This document shows positions 34,960 through 42,911 of a stretch of 64,000 nt of DNA, piece after piece. Below the pieces are notes generated by a model that did not search any database, had not been told where the DNA came from, and saw nothing but the letters and a program-made list of their open reading frames with translations. The stretch is from Propionivibrio hellwigii. GTDB lineage: Bacteria > Pseudomonadota > Gammaproteobacteria > Burkholderiales > Rhodocyclaceae. A program made the position numbers and the translations under genes. How positions within the stretch are numbered: position 1 is the stretch's first letter; each line of letters opens with the position of its first letter. Where the stretch lies: positions 310,001-374,000 of the forward strand of contig NZ_JBEUWX010000002.1 of assembly GCF_041770905.1 (NCBI RefSeq), read 5' to 3'.

Positions 34960-35245
34960 GGTAGGAAGATTCCACTTCACTCTTTAGCTTTTGGCTGGCG
35001 TGGAATGTGACGACGCGGCGTGCAGTAATCGGAATTTCTTCGCCTGTTTTGGGGTTGCGTCCAGGGCGTTGCGGCTTGTCACGCAGCTGAAAATTACCGA
35101 AGCCGGAAATCTTGACGCCGTCGCCGCGCTCAAGTGCATTGCGAATTTCTTCAAAGAAAGCCTCTACCATGTCTTTGGCTTCGCGTTTATTAAGGCCGAC
35201 TTTTTCAAACAGCAAATCAGCCAATTCTGCCTTGGTCAGTGTCAT
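34940..35245 (-). CDS. ihfA: Integration host factor subunit alpha
   Basis: IHF-alpha is one half of the DNA-bending nucleoid protein IHF. The sequence TLTKAELADLLFEKVGLNKREAKDMVEAFFEEIRNAL and the arm-forming GRNPKTGEEIPITARRVVTF with the intercalating Pro are diagnostic. The length, 101 aa, is standard. CAGGAAAACAAC gives the ribosome binding site in the 12-base gap after pheT. The gene order pheS-pheT-ihfA is the same as in E. coli. Confidence 0.95.
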   Translation of the reverse strand: MTLTKAELADLLFEKVGLNKREAKDMVEAFFEEIRNALERGDGVKISGFGNFQLRDKPQRPGRNPKTGEEIPITARRVVTFHASQKLKSEVESSYHGTQPS

Positions 35246-35257
35246 GTTGTTTTCCTG

Positions 35258-37630
35258 TTAGACGCGGAGCTGTGCGGCGCAGTTTTGTTGTAGGCAAGCT
35301 GTCAGTTCTTGCATGGCGGCATCGACCTCTGCATCTTGCAAAGTACGTTCAGTATCTTGCATAACTATACGGAAAGCAAGACTTTTTTTCCCTTGTTCAA
35401 TTCCTTTTCCGGTATACACGTCGAATAAGCGAATTTCACGGATAAGCGGCGGCAACTTGCCATGGAGGCCGTCAAGAATCTGCTGAAACTCTAGCTTTCC
35501 ATCAACGACAATAGCTAAATCTCGTACGACGACAGGCTGCTGAGAGATATCTGCAAAGTGAGGCGGACGGGTTTGGGTGAGAACATCCAGATCGATTTCA
35601 AAGAGTACGGGCGAAAGTGGCAGGTCGTATTTTTGCTGCCATTGTGGATGCAGCTCACCCAAATAACCGACAGGTACCTCGTCGACAACGATGCGTGCGC
35701 AGCGGCCAGGGTGCAGGGCAGGGTGAGTCGCGGCTTCAAAGCGCGCCGTTTTGGGCGCCAGTAGCAATTCAAGCTCACCTTTGAGATCGAAGAAGTCGAC
35801 ATTACGCGTCGGCATTCCCCATTGTTCGGGTAAAGCGCCACCGTAAGCTAAGGCGGCAAGCTTCCAGGGCTGACGAAAACCGGCGACTGGCGTACCGTTG
35901 GTATCGCGGAAGAAACAACGCCCGGTTTCGAAGAGGCGAACCCGATTTTGCTTGCGCCTGAGGTTGGTGACGACATTGGCGACAAGGCCGCCAATGAGGG
36001 TCGAGCGCATAACGCTCATCTGGCTGGCGATTGGATTAGCAAGCCGGATAGGCGAGGTATTGGCCGCAAAGTCGGTTTCCCAGGACTCGTCGATAAAAGC
36101 GTAATTAATAACCTCCTGAAAGCCACGATCGGCTAAGGTCTGCCGGATGCGCGATAGCGGGCGCACACTTTCCGTTTGCGGCAACATGGCTAGGCGCGCG
36201 TGTGGCATATGCGAAGGAATGCTGTCGTAACCGTGAATACGGGCAATTTCTTCGATCAGGTCTTCTTCAATCTCGATATCAAAGCGGTAACTTGGTGGCG
36301 TAACGGTAAAATTTTCACCATCACGCACGAAAGGCAGGTTTAGCCGCTGAAGAATATTGCCGATTTCTTCCCCGGCAATAGTGATGCCCAGTACTTTGGT
36401 GACGCGCGCCGGACGTAGGCGGATGGGGGACCGGGCGGGCAGTGTGGCCGTTGCTTCGCTGACAGGACCGGCTTGTCCGCCACAAATGTCAAGAATCAAT
36501 CGGGTGGCGCGTTCGAGGGCAAGGCGCGCGCCACCGAAGTCGACACCGCGTTCAAAGCGGTATGAAGCATCGGAACTAAAGCCATAACGGCGTGCCCGTC
36601 CAGCAACGGCAGCAGGTTCGAAGAAGGCGGATTCGAGGAAAATTTCGCGTGTTTCCAGCGTAATACCGCTTTCCTCACCGCCCATGATACCGGCAACGGC
36701 GAGCGGACGACATTCATCAGTAATAAGCAGCACATCATCCTGCAATTCAAGTGTCTGTTCGTTGAGCAGCAGGATTTTCTCACCGGCATGCGCCATGCGC
36801 GCATGAATGGCGCCTTTCAGTTTGGCGTTGTCGAAAGCGTGCAGTGGCTGGCCAAGTTCGAGCATGACGTAGTTGGTAACGTCGACGAGCGCAGAAATCG
36901 AGCGAATTCCCGAGCGTTCCAGACAGCGTTTCATCCATTCCGGCGTGGGCGCTTTGGCGTCGACGCCGACGATGAGACGCCCGCAGTACAATGGGCAGGC
37001 GCCGGGCGCGTCAAGCACGATCGCACGCTGTGCATCGATTTCCGGTTTGACGGGGTTGATCTCCGGATAGGTGATTGGTGCGCCAGTCAGGGCGGCCACT
37101 TCACGGGCAACGCCGAGGAGAGAGAGACAATCGGCTCGGTTGGGCGTCAGCTTGAGCGTGAGCAACCGGTCATCCAGATCAAGGTAGGTTCGGATATTTT
37201 CACCAACCGGCGCATCTGCTGGCAAGATCAGCAAGCCCGAGGCATCGTCGGAAATACCCAGCTCGCGTGCCGAACAAAGCATGCCGCTCGATTCGATGCC
37301 GCGTACCTTGGCGATCTTGATTTTGAAGTCACCGGGTAGGTGAGCGCCCGGCAAAGCGCATGGTACTTTGATTCCCGGTGCGACATTGGGGGCGCCACAG
37401 ACGATTTGTTTGATTTCTCCACCGATGTCGATGCGGCAGATGTTGAGGCGGTCCGCATCAGGATGCTTCGTGACCTCCAGTACATGGGCGACGATAACGC
37501 CTTCGAAGGCGGGGGCAACGCTTTCGTCTTCCTCAACTTCAAGGCCGGCCATCGTCAGCAGATGTGTAAATTCGACACCGGTAATTTTTGGATCGACAAA
37601 GGTGCGAAGCCAGGATTCTGAGAATTTCAT
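35258..37630 (-). CDS. pheT: Phenylalanine-tRNA ligase beta subunit
   Basis: The 790-aa beta subunit of the alpha2-beta2 enzyme that charges tRNA-Phe. Domains in order: N-terminal MKFSESWLRTFVDP, the tRNA-binding OB fold (HVLEVTKHPDADRLNICRID), the B3/4 editing domain, the B5 domain and a C-terminal anticodon-binding fold (FDVYTGKGIEQGKKSLAFRIVMQD). The start is placed at 37630 because MKFSE is the conserved N-terminus; the frame stays open 16 codons upstream, into the pheS end. It follows pheS after 10 bases. Confidence 0.95.
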   Translation of the reverse strand: MKFSESWLRTFVDPKITGVEFTHLLTMAGLEVEEDESVAPAFEGVIVAHVLEVTKHPDADRLNICRIDIGGEIKQIVCGAPNVAPGIKVPCALPGAHLPGDFKIKIAKVRGIESSGMLCSARELGISDDASGLLILPADAPVGENIRTYLDLDDRLLTLKLTPNRADCLSLLGVAREVAALTGAPITYPEINPVKPEIDAQRAIVLDAPGACPLYCGRLIVGVDAKAPTPEWMKRCLERSGIRSISALVDVTNYVMLELGQPLHAFDNAKLKGAIHARMAHAGEKILLLNEQTLELQDDVLLITDECRPLAVAGIMGGEESGITLETREIFLESAFFEPAAVAGRARRYGFSSDASYRFERGVDFGGARLALERATRLILDICGGQAGPVSEATATLPARSPIRLRPARVTKVLGITIAGEEIGNILQRLNLPFVRDGENFTVTPPSYRFDIEIEEDLIEEIARIHGYDSIPSHMPHARLAMLPQTESVRPLSRIRQTLADRGFQEVINYAFIDESWETDFAANTSPIRLANPIASQMSVMRSTLIGGLVANVVTNLRRKQNRVRLFETGRCFFRDTNGTPVAGFRQPWKLAALAYGGALPEQWGMPTRNVDFFDLKGELELLLAPKTARFEAATHPALHPGRCARIVVDEVPVGYLGELHPQWQQKYDLPLSPVLFEIDLDVLTQTRPPHFADISQQPVVVRDLAIVVDGKLEFQQILDGLHGKLPPLIREIRLFDVYTGKGIEQGKKSLAFRIVMQDTERTLQDAEVDAAMQELTACLQQNCAAQLRV

Positions 37631-37640
37631 GGGCAATCCA

Positions 37641-38687
37641 TCATGCAAACTGACGCAAAAAGCGCAAATCGCCGTCAAAAAACAGGCGTAGGTCGTTAAT
37701 GCCGTAACGCAGCATGGTCAGGCGATCCGGCCCCATACCGAAGGCAAAGCCGATGTATTTTTCCGGATCGATTTTTACGTGGCGTAAGACATTCGGGTGT
37801 ACCATGCCGCAACCGGCAATTTCCAGCCAGCGGCCTTCTAGCGGACCACTCATGAAGGCAACGTCAATTTCGGCGGAAGGTTCGGTGAATGGAAAAAAGG
37901 ACGGGCGAAAACGAACCTGCAATTCATCACTTTCGAAAAAACGGCGCAGAAAGTCGGCTACAACACCCTTCAGGTCGGAAAAACTGACATTTTCTCCAAT
38001 CCAAAGTCCCTCAACTTGGTGGAACATCGGCGAATGTGTGGCGTCGGAATCAACGCGGTAAACACGGCCTGGTGCGATAATCCGGATTTCCGGCATTGTT
38101 TCGAGATGCTGGTATTTCGCTACATGCGCTTGCATATAGCGTACCTGGATTGGGCTAGTGTGCGTACGTAGCAGCACGTCGGGCGCAACCTTACCCTGTT
38201 CGTCGAACAGGTAGAAGGTGTCGTGCATCGATCGTGCTGGATGGTCTTCAGGTGTGTTCAGTGCTGTGAAATTCTGGAAGTCAGCCTCAATCTCGGGACC
38301 ATCCGCGACTTCAAAACCAATCGAGCGGAAAAGCGCTTCGATGCGCTCCAGCGTGCGCGTTACCGGGTGCAGGCCACCACGTGTTTCACCGCGACCGGGC
38401 AGGGTGACATCAAGAGATTCTTCTGCCAGCCGTGTTTCCAGCATTGCAGCACGGATTGCTTCACGACGGGATGCAAGCGCATTCTCGATGCTCGTCTTGA
38501 CCTGATTGATGGCAGCGCCCATCTGTTTGCGCTCTTCAGGTGAGAGCTTGGCCATGCCCTTGAGCAATTCAGTAATCTGACCGCTTTTGCCAAGGTAACG
38601 CGCTTTGATTTGCTCAAGTTTGTCTGCATCACCAATGGCGGCAAAGGCTGCAATCGCTTCCTGCGCAATCTGTTCAAGATTCAGCAT
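37641..38687 (-). CDS. pheS: Phenylalanine-tRNA ligase alpha subunit
   Basis: The catalytic alpha subunit, 348 aa. N-terminal coiled-coil arms (LEQIKARYLGKSGQITELLKGM) are followed by the class II core: motif 1 near GFEVADGPEIEADFQNF, motif 2 (RVYRVDSDATHSPMFHQVEGLWIGENVSFSDLKGV) and motif 3 (GFAFGMGPDRLTMLRYGINDLR). The phenylalanine pocket keeps its Ala in GFAFG, the residue changed in p-chlorophenylalanine-sensitive mutants. It lies after rplT, separated by an intrinsic terminator that could act as an attenuator. Confidence 0.95.
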   Translation of the reverse strand: MLNLEQIAQEAIAAFAAIGDADKLEQIKARYLGKSGQITELLKGMAKLSPEERKQMGAAINQVKTSIENALASRREAIRAAMLETRLAEESLDVTLPGRGETRGGLHPVTRTLERIEALFRSIGFEVADGPEIEADFQNFTALNTPEDHPARSMHDTFYLFDEQGKVAPDVLLRTHTSPIQVRYMQAHVAKYQHLETMPEIRIIAPGRVYRVDSDATHSPMFHQVEGLWIGENVSFSDLKGVVADFLRRFFESDELQVRFRPSFFPFTEPSAEIDVAFMSGPLEGRWLEIAGCGMVHPNVLRHVKIDPEKYIGFAFGMGPDRLTMLRYGINDLRLFFDGDLRFLRQFA

Positions 38688-38710
38688 GAATAAATTCCTC
38701 GTCGTCGAAC

Positions 38711-38736
38711 AAAAAAGGGAGGCGAGTGCCTCCCTT
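38711..38736 (-). terminator. Intrinsic terminator between rplT and pheS
   Basis: On the minus strand AAGGGAGGC, ACTC, GCCTCCCTT form a perfect 9-bp stem followed by TTTTTTG. It lies 16 bases after the rplT stop and about 24 bases before pheS. No phenylalanine-rich leader peptide fits in this gap, so classic pheM-type attenuation is not evident here. Confidence 0.8.
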
Positions 38737-38752
38737 TATCGTATCAGCCAAG

Positions 38753-39112
38753 TCAGGAAGCAATCTGTGCCTTGGCCTGATTGGCAAGTGCTGCGAAGGC
38801 CGGTTTGTCAAAGACAGCAAGATCAGCCAATACTTTGCGATCGACTTCGATTTGCGCCTTCTTTAGGCCGTTCATCAGCGTGCTGTACTTCAGACCTAAT
38901 TCGCGTGCTGCGGCATTGATACGTGCGATCCACAAAGTGCGGAACTGACGTTTTCTTTGACGGCGATCACGATACTGGTACTGGCCGGCTTTCATTACCG
39001 CTTGTTTGGCGATGCGGTAAACATTTTTCCGACGGCCACGATAACCCTTGGCCTGAACAAGAATCTTTTTATGACGCGCACGCGCCGTAACTCCACGTTT
39101 AACTCTGGGCAT
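38753..39112 (-). CDS. rplT: 50S ribosomal protein L20
   Basis: L20, 119 aa, is a primary binder in large-subunit assembly and, in E. coli, represses its own operon. The sequence PRVKRGVTARARHKKILVQAKGYRGRR through AINAAARELGLKYSTLMNGLKKA is unmistakable. GGAGACCGAT gives the ribosome binding site in the 10-base gap after rpmI. Confidence 0.97.
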   Translation of the reverse strand: MPRVKRGVTARARHKKILVQAKGYRGRRKNVYRIAKQAVMKAGQYQYRDRRQRKRQFRTLWIARINAAARELGLKYSTLMNGLKKAQIEVDRKVLADLAVFDKPAFAALANQAKAQIAS

Positions 39113-39122
39113 ATCGGTCTCC

Positions 39123-39320
39123 TTATGCGTAAGGCATCATGGCGAGAACCAAGGCCTTGTCGGATTCATGAACGCCGATCATGCCGCGTAACTGGCGCTT
39201 GCCTTTGGTAGTTTTTTTGGTCAGGATGTGACGCTTAAATGCCTGCGCGCGTTTGATGCGACCGCTGGCGCTGACCTTGAAACGCTTTTTAGCGCCACTT
39301 TTGGTCTTCATTTTGGGCAT
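39123..39320 (-). CDS. rpmI: 50S ribosomal protein L35
   Basis: L35, 65 aa, with the basic N-terminus PKMKTKSGAKKRFKVSASGRI and the HILTKKTTKGKRQLRG core. AAGGAG precedes the ATG by eight bases. The gap to infC is 162 bases and includes a hairpin at the infC stop codon. In E. coli this gap contains the L20 translational repression site; whether it does here I cannot tell by eye. Confidence 0.96.
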   Translation of the reverse strand: MPKMKTKSGAKKRFKVSASGRIKRAQAFKRHILTKKTTKGKRQLRGMIGVHESDKALVLAMMPYA

Positions 39321-39463
39321 TGAATGCTCCTTTTTAAATATGGCGGCAGGTGGCTCCCGGCGGGCGCACTTGCTAACCTGACACCACTTAGTAAAAGTAA
39401 AACTACAATTCTACCGTGTTGTACGTAAAAATGCGGAGGCTGCGGTATTACATATGAGATATA

Positions 39464-39482
39464 CAGTCGCGTATTGCGACTG
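39464..39482. other. Hairpin abutting the infC stop codon
   Basis: CAGTCGC (39464-39470) and GCGACTG (39476-39482) form a perfect 7-bp stem around GTATT, ending directly at the infC stop codon on the minus strand. The T-run lies on the plus strand, so as an intrinsic terminator it points away from the operon. A role in transcript processing or in L20 control between infC and rpmI is possible. Confidence 0.4.
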
Positions 39483-40004
39483 CTATTTTTTCCGTAGTGG
39501 CGCCAGAATCATCACCATCTGACGGCCTTCCATTTTAGGCATCTGCTCAACACTGGCATAGTCCTGTAAATCGACCTTGATCCGTTCGATTTGACGCATC
39601 CCGATGTCTTGGTGGGCCATTTCACGCCCGCGAAAGCGCAAGGTGGCTTTGACTTTGTCGCCGTCTTGCAGAAAACGAATCATGTTGCGCAGTTTGATTT
39701 GGTAGTCATTTTCGTCAGTTCCTGGGCGCAATTTGACTTCTTTGACCTGAATCTGCTTTTGCTTGAGTTTCTGTTCGTGCTGGCGTTTCTGCTCTTGGTA
39801 TTTGAACTTGCCGTAATCCATAATTCGGCAAACGGGCGGTTGCGCCAGTGGAGCGATTTCTACGAGATCAATACCGACTTCTTCAGCTAGATACAACGCC
39901 TGTCGCACGCTCATGATGCCGAGCGCTTCGCCCTCCACGCCGATCAGACGGATTTCTGGGGCTGTAATTTCTTCGTTGATGCGTTGTGTTTTTTGCTGTG
40001 CGAT
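39483..40004 (-). CDS. infC: Translation initiation factor IF-3
   Basis: IF-3 binds the 30S subunit and checks start-codon choice. The ATG-started frame would be only 151 aa and would cut off the N-terminus. Extending it gives IAQQKTQRINEEITAPEIRL, the normal beginning, from an ATC codon at 40004 with AGGAGG eight bases upstream, for 173 aa. Non-AUG starts (AUU, AUC) at infC are well known: IF-3 discriminates against them and so limits its own synthesis. The rest (GIDLVEIAPLAQPPVCRIMDYGKFKYQ, ...KLRPGTDENDYQIKLRN) is typical. Confidence 0.95.
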   Translation of the reverse strand: MAQQKTQRINEEITAPEIRLIGVEGEALGIMSVRQALYLAEEVGIDLVEIAPLAQPPVCRIMDYGKFKYQEQKRQHEQKLKQKQIQVKEVKLRPGTDENDYQIKLRNMIRFLQDGDKVKATLRFRGREMAHQDIGMRQIERIKVDLQDYASVEQMPKMEGRQMVMILAPLRKK

Positions 40005-40032
40005 GACTTTTTCCTCCTGTTTTTTGACAAAA

Positions 40033-41949
40033 TTAAGTCGCGCTACTACGCGTTATGACTTCCTGCTGAAGCCGTTTAATCAGAGTATCAAGTGTCATTT
40101 GACCGAGATCCTGACCACCGCGCGTTCGCACGGCAACTTTGTCCGTTGCTTTTTCCTTATCGCCGACGACAAGCTGATACGGCAGTCTATTCAGGCTATG
40201 CTCACGTATTTTATAGTTGATTTTTTCATTGCGCAAATCGGCCTCGGCGCGCAATCCCGCCTCACGTAGTGTTTTCACAACATGCTTGGTATAGTCGACC
40301 TGGCTCTCCGAAATGTTGAGAACAACGGCTTGCACTGGCGAGAGCCACAGGGGCAGGGCACCCGACCAGTTTTCGATAAGAATGCCGATGAAACGTTCAA
40401 GTGAGCCGAGAATGGCGCGGTGCAGCATGACTGGCGTATGGCGTGCATTATCTTCACCAACATACTCGGCGCCTAGGCGGCCGGGCATCGAGAAATCGAC
40501 TTGTACGGTGCCGCATTGCCAAGAACGGCCGATGGCGTCCCGAATGTGAAATTCGATTTTTGGTCCATAAAATGCGCCTTCGCCGGGCAGTTCGGCCCAT
40601 TCGAGACCAGATGCACGTAAGGCGGCGCGTAGGGCATTTTCGGCTTTGTCCCAAACCTCGTCGGAGCCGACGCGCCCTGCTGGGCGTAAGGCGAGCTTAA
40701 CTGCGATATCGTGGAAACCGAAATCGGCGTAAACCCGTTTGACTAGTGCGTTGAACGTGGTGACTTCTGATTCGATCTGGTCTTCGGTGCAAAAAATATG
40801 TCCATCATCCTGCGTGAAACCGCGCACGCGCATGATACCGTGTAGCGCACCGGATGGCTCGTTACGGTGGCAGGAGCCAAATTCTCCATAGCGTAACGGC
40901 AGATCACGGTAACTACGCAGGCCTGTATTGAAGATCTGCACATGTCCGGGGCAGTTCATCGGCTTGATTGCGTAATCGCGTTTTTCCGATTCAGTGAGGA
41001 ACATGTTGTCCTTAAAATGCGCCCAGTGTCCGGATTTCTCCCACAACGAGCGGTCAAGAATCTGTGGACATTTGACTTCCTGATAGCCGTTCTCCTGGTA
41101 AACGCGGCGCATATATTGTTCGATCTGCTGCCAGATTGTCCAGCCTTTCGGATGCCAGAAAACCATGCCGGGCGCTTCGTCCTGCAAGTGAAATAGATCG
41201 AGATGCCGACCTAGGCGGCGATGGTCGCGCCTCTCGGCTTCTTCGAGCATTGTCAGGTAAGCCTCCTGCTCTTCCTTCTTGGCCCAGGCGGTACCGTAGA
41301 TACGCTGCAATTGTTCATTGTGGTGGTCGCCGCGCCAGTAGGCGCCTGCTACTTTCATCAGCTTGAAAATCTTGAGCTTGCCGGTCGACGGCACGTGTGG
41401 TCCGCGGCAAAGATCGATGAAATCGCCCTCGCGGTAGAGCGATACCGTTTCGCCGGGAGGAATGGCGGCGATCAACTCAGCTTTGTAATGTTCACCAATA
41501 GAATTAAAAAAATTTGTGGCCTTGTCGCGATCCCAGACTTCGCGCGTGATAGGGATATCGCGTTTGGCAAGCTCGGCCATGCGTTTTTCAATGGCTTGCA
41601 AATCCTCTGGCGTAAACGGACGTTTGAACGAAAAATCATAGTAGAAGCCGTTTTCGATGACTGGTCCGATTGTTACCTGTGCATCTGGAAACAGTTCCTT
41701 GACGGCGTAAGCGAGTAGATGCGCCGTTGAGTGGCGGATGATGTCTACGCCTTCGGGGTCTTTGTCGGTAATGATGGCCAGTTGCGCATTGTGTTCGATG
41801 CAGAACGAGGTATCGACCAGACGGCCGTCGACTTTACCGGCCAGTGCCGCTTTTGCGAGTCCGGCGCCGATACTTTGCGCCACTTCGGCGACGGTGACCG
41901 ATTGCATGAATTCCCGCTGAGAACCATCGGGCAAGGTAATGACCGGCAT
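40033..41949 (-). CDS. thrS: Threonine-tRNA ligase
   Basis: ThrRS, 638 aa. The order is TGS domain (PVITLPDGSQREF), the editing domain with HSTAHLLAYAVKELFP and the HxxxH zinc-like site, catalytic class II core (MVFWHPKGWTIWQQIE, NCPGHVQIF, RYGEFGSCHRNEPSGALHGIMRVRGFTQDDGHIF), and C-terminal anticodon-binding domain. The start at 41949 is where homology begins (MPVITLPDG); GGGG lies eleven bases upstream. It precedes infC by 28 bases, so it belongs to the same transcript. The leader overlaps the T-run of the terminator behind tRNA-Val. Confidence 0.96.
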   Translation of the reverse strand: MPVITLPDGSQREFMQSVTVAEVAQSIGAGLAKAALAGKVDGRLVDTSFCIEHNAQLAIITDKDPEGVDIIRHSTAHLLAYAVKELFPDAQVTIGPVIENGFYYDFSFKRPFTPEDLQAIEKRMAELAKRDIPITREVWDRDKATNFFNSIGEHYKAELIAAIPPGETVSLYREGDFIDLCRGPHVPSTGKLKIFKLMKVAGAYWRGDHHNEQLQRIYGTAWAKKEEQEAYLTMLEEAERRDHRRLGRHLDLFHLQDEAPGMVFWHPKGWTIWQQIEQYMRRVYQENGYQEVKCPQILDRSLWEKSGHWAHFKDNMFLTESEKRDYAIKPMNCPGHVQIFNTGLRSYRDLPLRYGEFGSCHRNEPSGALHGIMRVRGFTQDDGHIFCTEDQIESEVTTFNALVKRVYADFGFHDIAVKLALRPAGRVGSDEVWDKAENALRAALRASGLEWAELPGEGAFYGPKIEFHIRDAIGRSWQCGTVQVDFSMPGRLGAEYVGEDNARHTPVMLHRAILGSLERFIGILIENWSGALPLWLSPVQAVVLNISESQVDYTKHVVKTLREAGLRAEADLRNEKINYKIREHSLNRLPYQLVVGDKEKATDKVAVRTRGGQDLGQMTLDTLIKRLQQEVITRSSAT

Positions 41950-41963
41950 TTTTTTAACCCCAG

Positions 41964-41994
41964 AAAAGAAAAAAGCCAGAGACACGCTCTGGCT
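41964..41994 (-). terminator. Intrinsic terminator after tRNA-Val
   Basis: On the minus strand AGCCAGAG and CTCTGGCT form an 8-bp stem with a 5-base loop, followed by TTTTTTCTTTTC. It lies between tRNA-Val and thrS. It ends the tRNA transcript and may also attenuate thrS read-through. Confidence 0.8.
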
Positions 41995-42002
41995 CCGGTA
42001 TT

Positions 42003-42079
42003 TGGTAGGCGCGATTGGACTCGAACCAACGACCCCCACCATGTCAAGGTGGTGCTCTAACCAGCTGAGCTACGCGCCT
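42003..42079 (-). tRNA. tRNA-Val (anticodon GAC)
   Basis: A 77-base tRNA with encoded CCA on the minus strand. The acceptor AGGCGCG pairs with CGCGCCT, with discriminator A. The D arm is AGCTCAGCTGGTTAGAGC. The anticodon stem CCACC/GGTGG encloses TTGACAT, giving GAC, and the T arm has GGTTCGAGTCC. It reads GUC and GUU valine codons and is followed by a terminator and thrS. Confidence 0.95.
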
Positions 42080-42257
42080 TCTTTGTCGCCGAGCAACATG
42101 CGACGTCGAAGAAAGCGGCATTATACGTGGCGAGGCTGGCAAGTCAACCTAGAATCGGTCTGGAAAAGCATCGTTGTATGTTGGCTTGCGTTCGAAGTTT
42201 AAATGGTATGCGTGGTTTTTTGCCGATGGCAAAACTTCAGTGAGACGTTGCGCTAAC

Positions 42258-42775
42258 TCAGGTTTCGGCGGGATGCGCGGGCGTTTTCAACAACAACTGG
42301 TAAAAGGCCAGATCCAGCCAGTGAACGAATTTAAAGCCGACCTGCGTCAGTATTCCGACGCGCTTAAAGCCGAGCCGTTCATGCAAGCTGATACTGTGGC
42401 TGTTCAAGACGTCAATAACACCGATCATCGCATGTATGTCGTTTTATTCGGCTGCCGCAATCAATGCCCGCATGAGTATGTATGTATATATCCCAAATCC
42501 TTCCCATGATGTGCTGCGTGCATATACACCGAATGTTCAAAGTGTATTTATATGCCGGCCACACACGACACATGCCGTAGCTGGCAAAAGCAAGTAATTT
42601 TCCAGTATCGTTTTCTACACCGATAACCGGAAAATTGCTTTTGCGCCGCGCCTCGAACCATGCCGCCACGTTTTGCTGCGAGCGTGGCTTGTCATCGGAT
42701 AGTGCTGTCAATAGCGATTGCTTCGTTGAGCATGCCGAGGGTCGCCCCGGCATGCTTCTCAAATGAGCAGTCGAT
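42258..42775 (-). pseudogene. Frameshifted GNAT acetyltransferase (phosphinothricin-type)
   Basis: Pieces of one GNAT enzyme are spread over different frames of the minus strand. In order they are GMLNEAIAIDSTI, then DDKPRSQQNVAAWFEARRK, SNFPVIGVENDTGKLLAFA and SYGMCRVWPAYKYT. A shift follows, then YARSTSWEGFGIY (the acetyl-CoA loop), MRALIAAAE and a stop. The end is NDIHAMIGVIDVLNSHSISL, HERLGFKRVGILTQVGFKF and HWLDLAFYQLLLKTP. This is the layout of phosphinothricin/methionine sulfone acetyltransferases. At least two frameshifts and an in-frame stop make it inactive. Its 5' end is not clear. A region of some 130 bases further upstream to the DUF1015 gene carries a degenerate 40-bp repeat unit near 42815-42840. 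Confidence 0.85.
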
Positions 42776-42911
42776 AACTGCCTTTATTATGTCGCTATCG
42801 CTATTTTTATGATTTCCCGACTGCGTATTTTAGGGCATTGGGTGCGGTTGCCGTCGTTTCAGTAACGATCGCCCATTAGTGAAGTGCGTGATTCTTCGGC
42901 GTGTCACGCCG

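Noticed and set aside
39464..39482. Terminator for infC
   Set aside because: The T-run is on the wrong side for the minus-strand operon, and rpmI and rplT follow in the same transcript; kept only as a hairpin.
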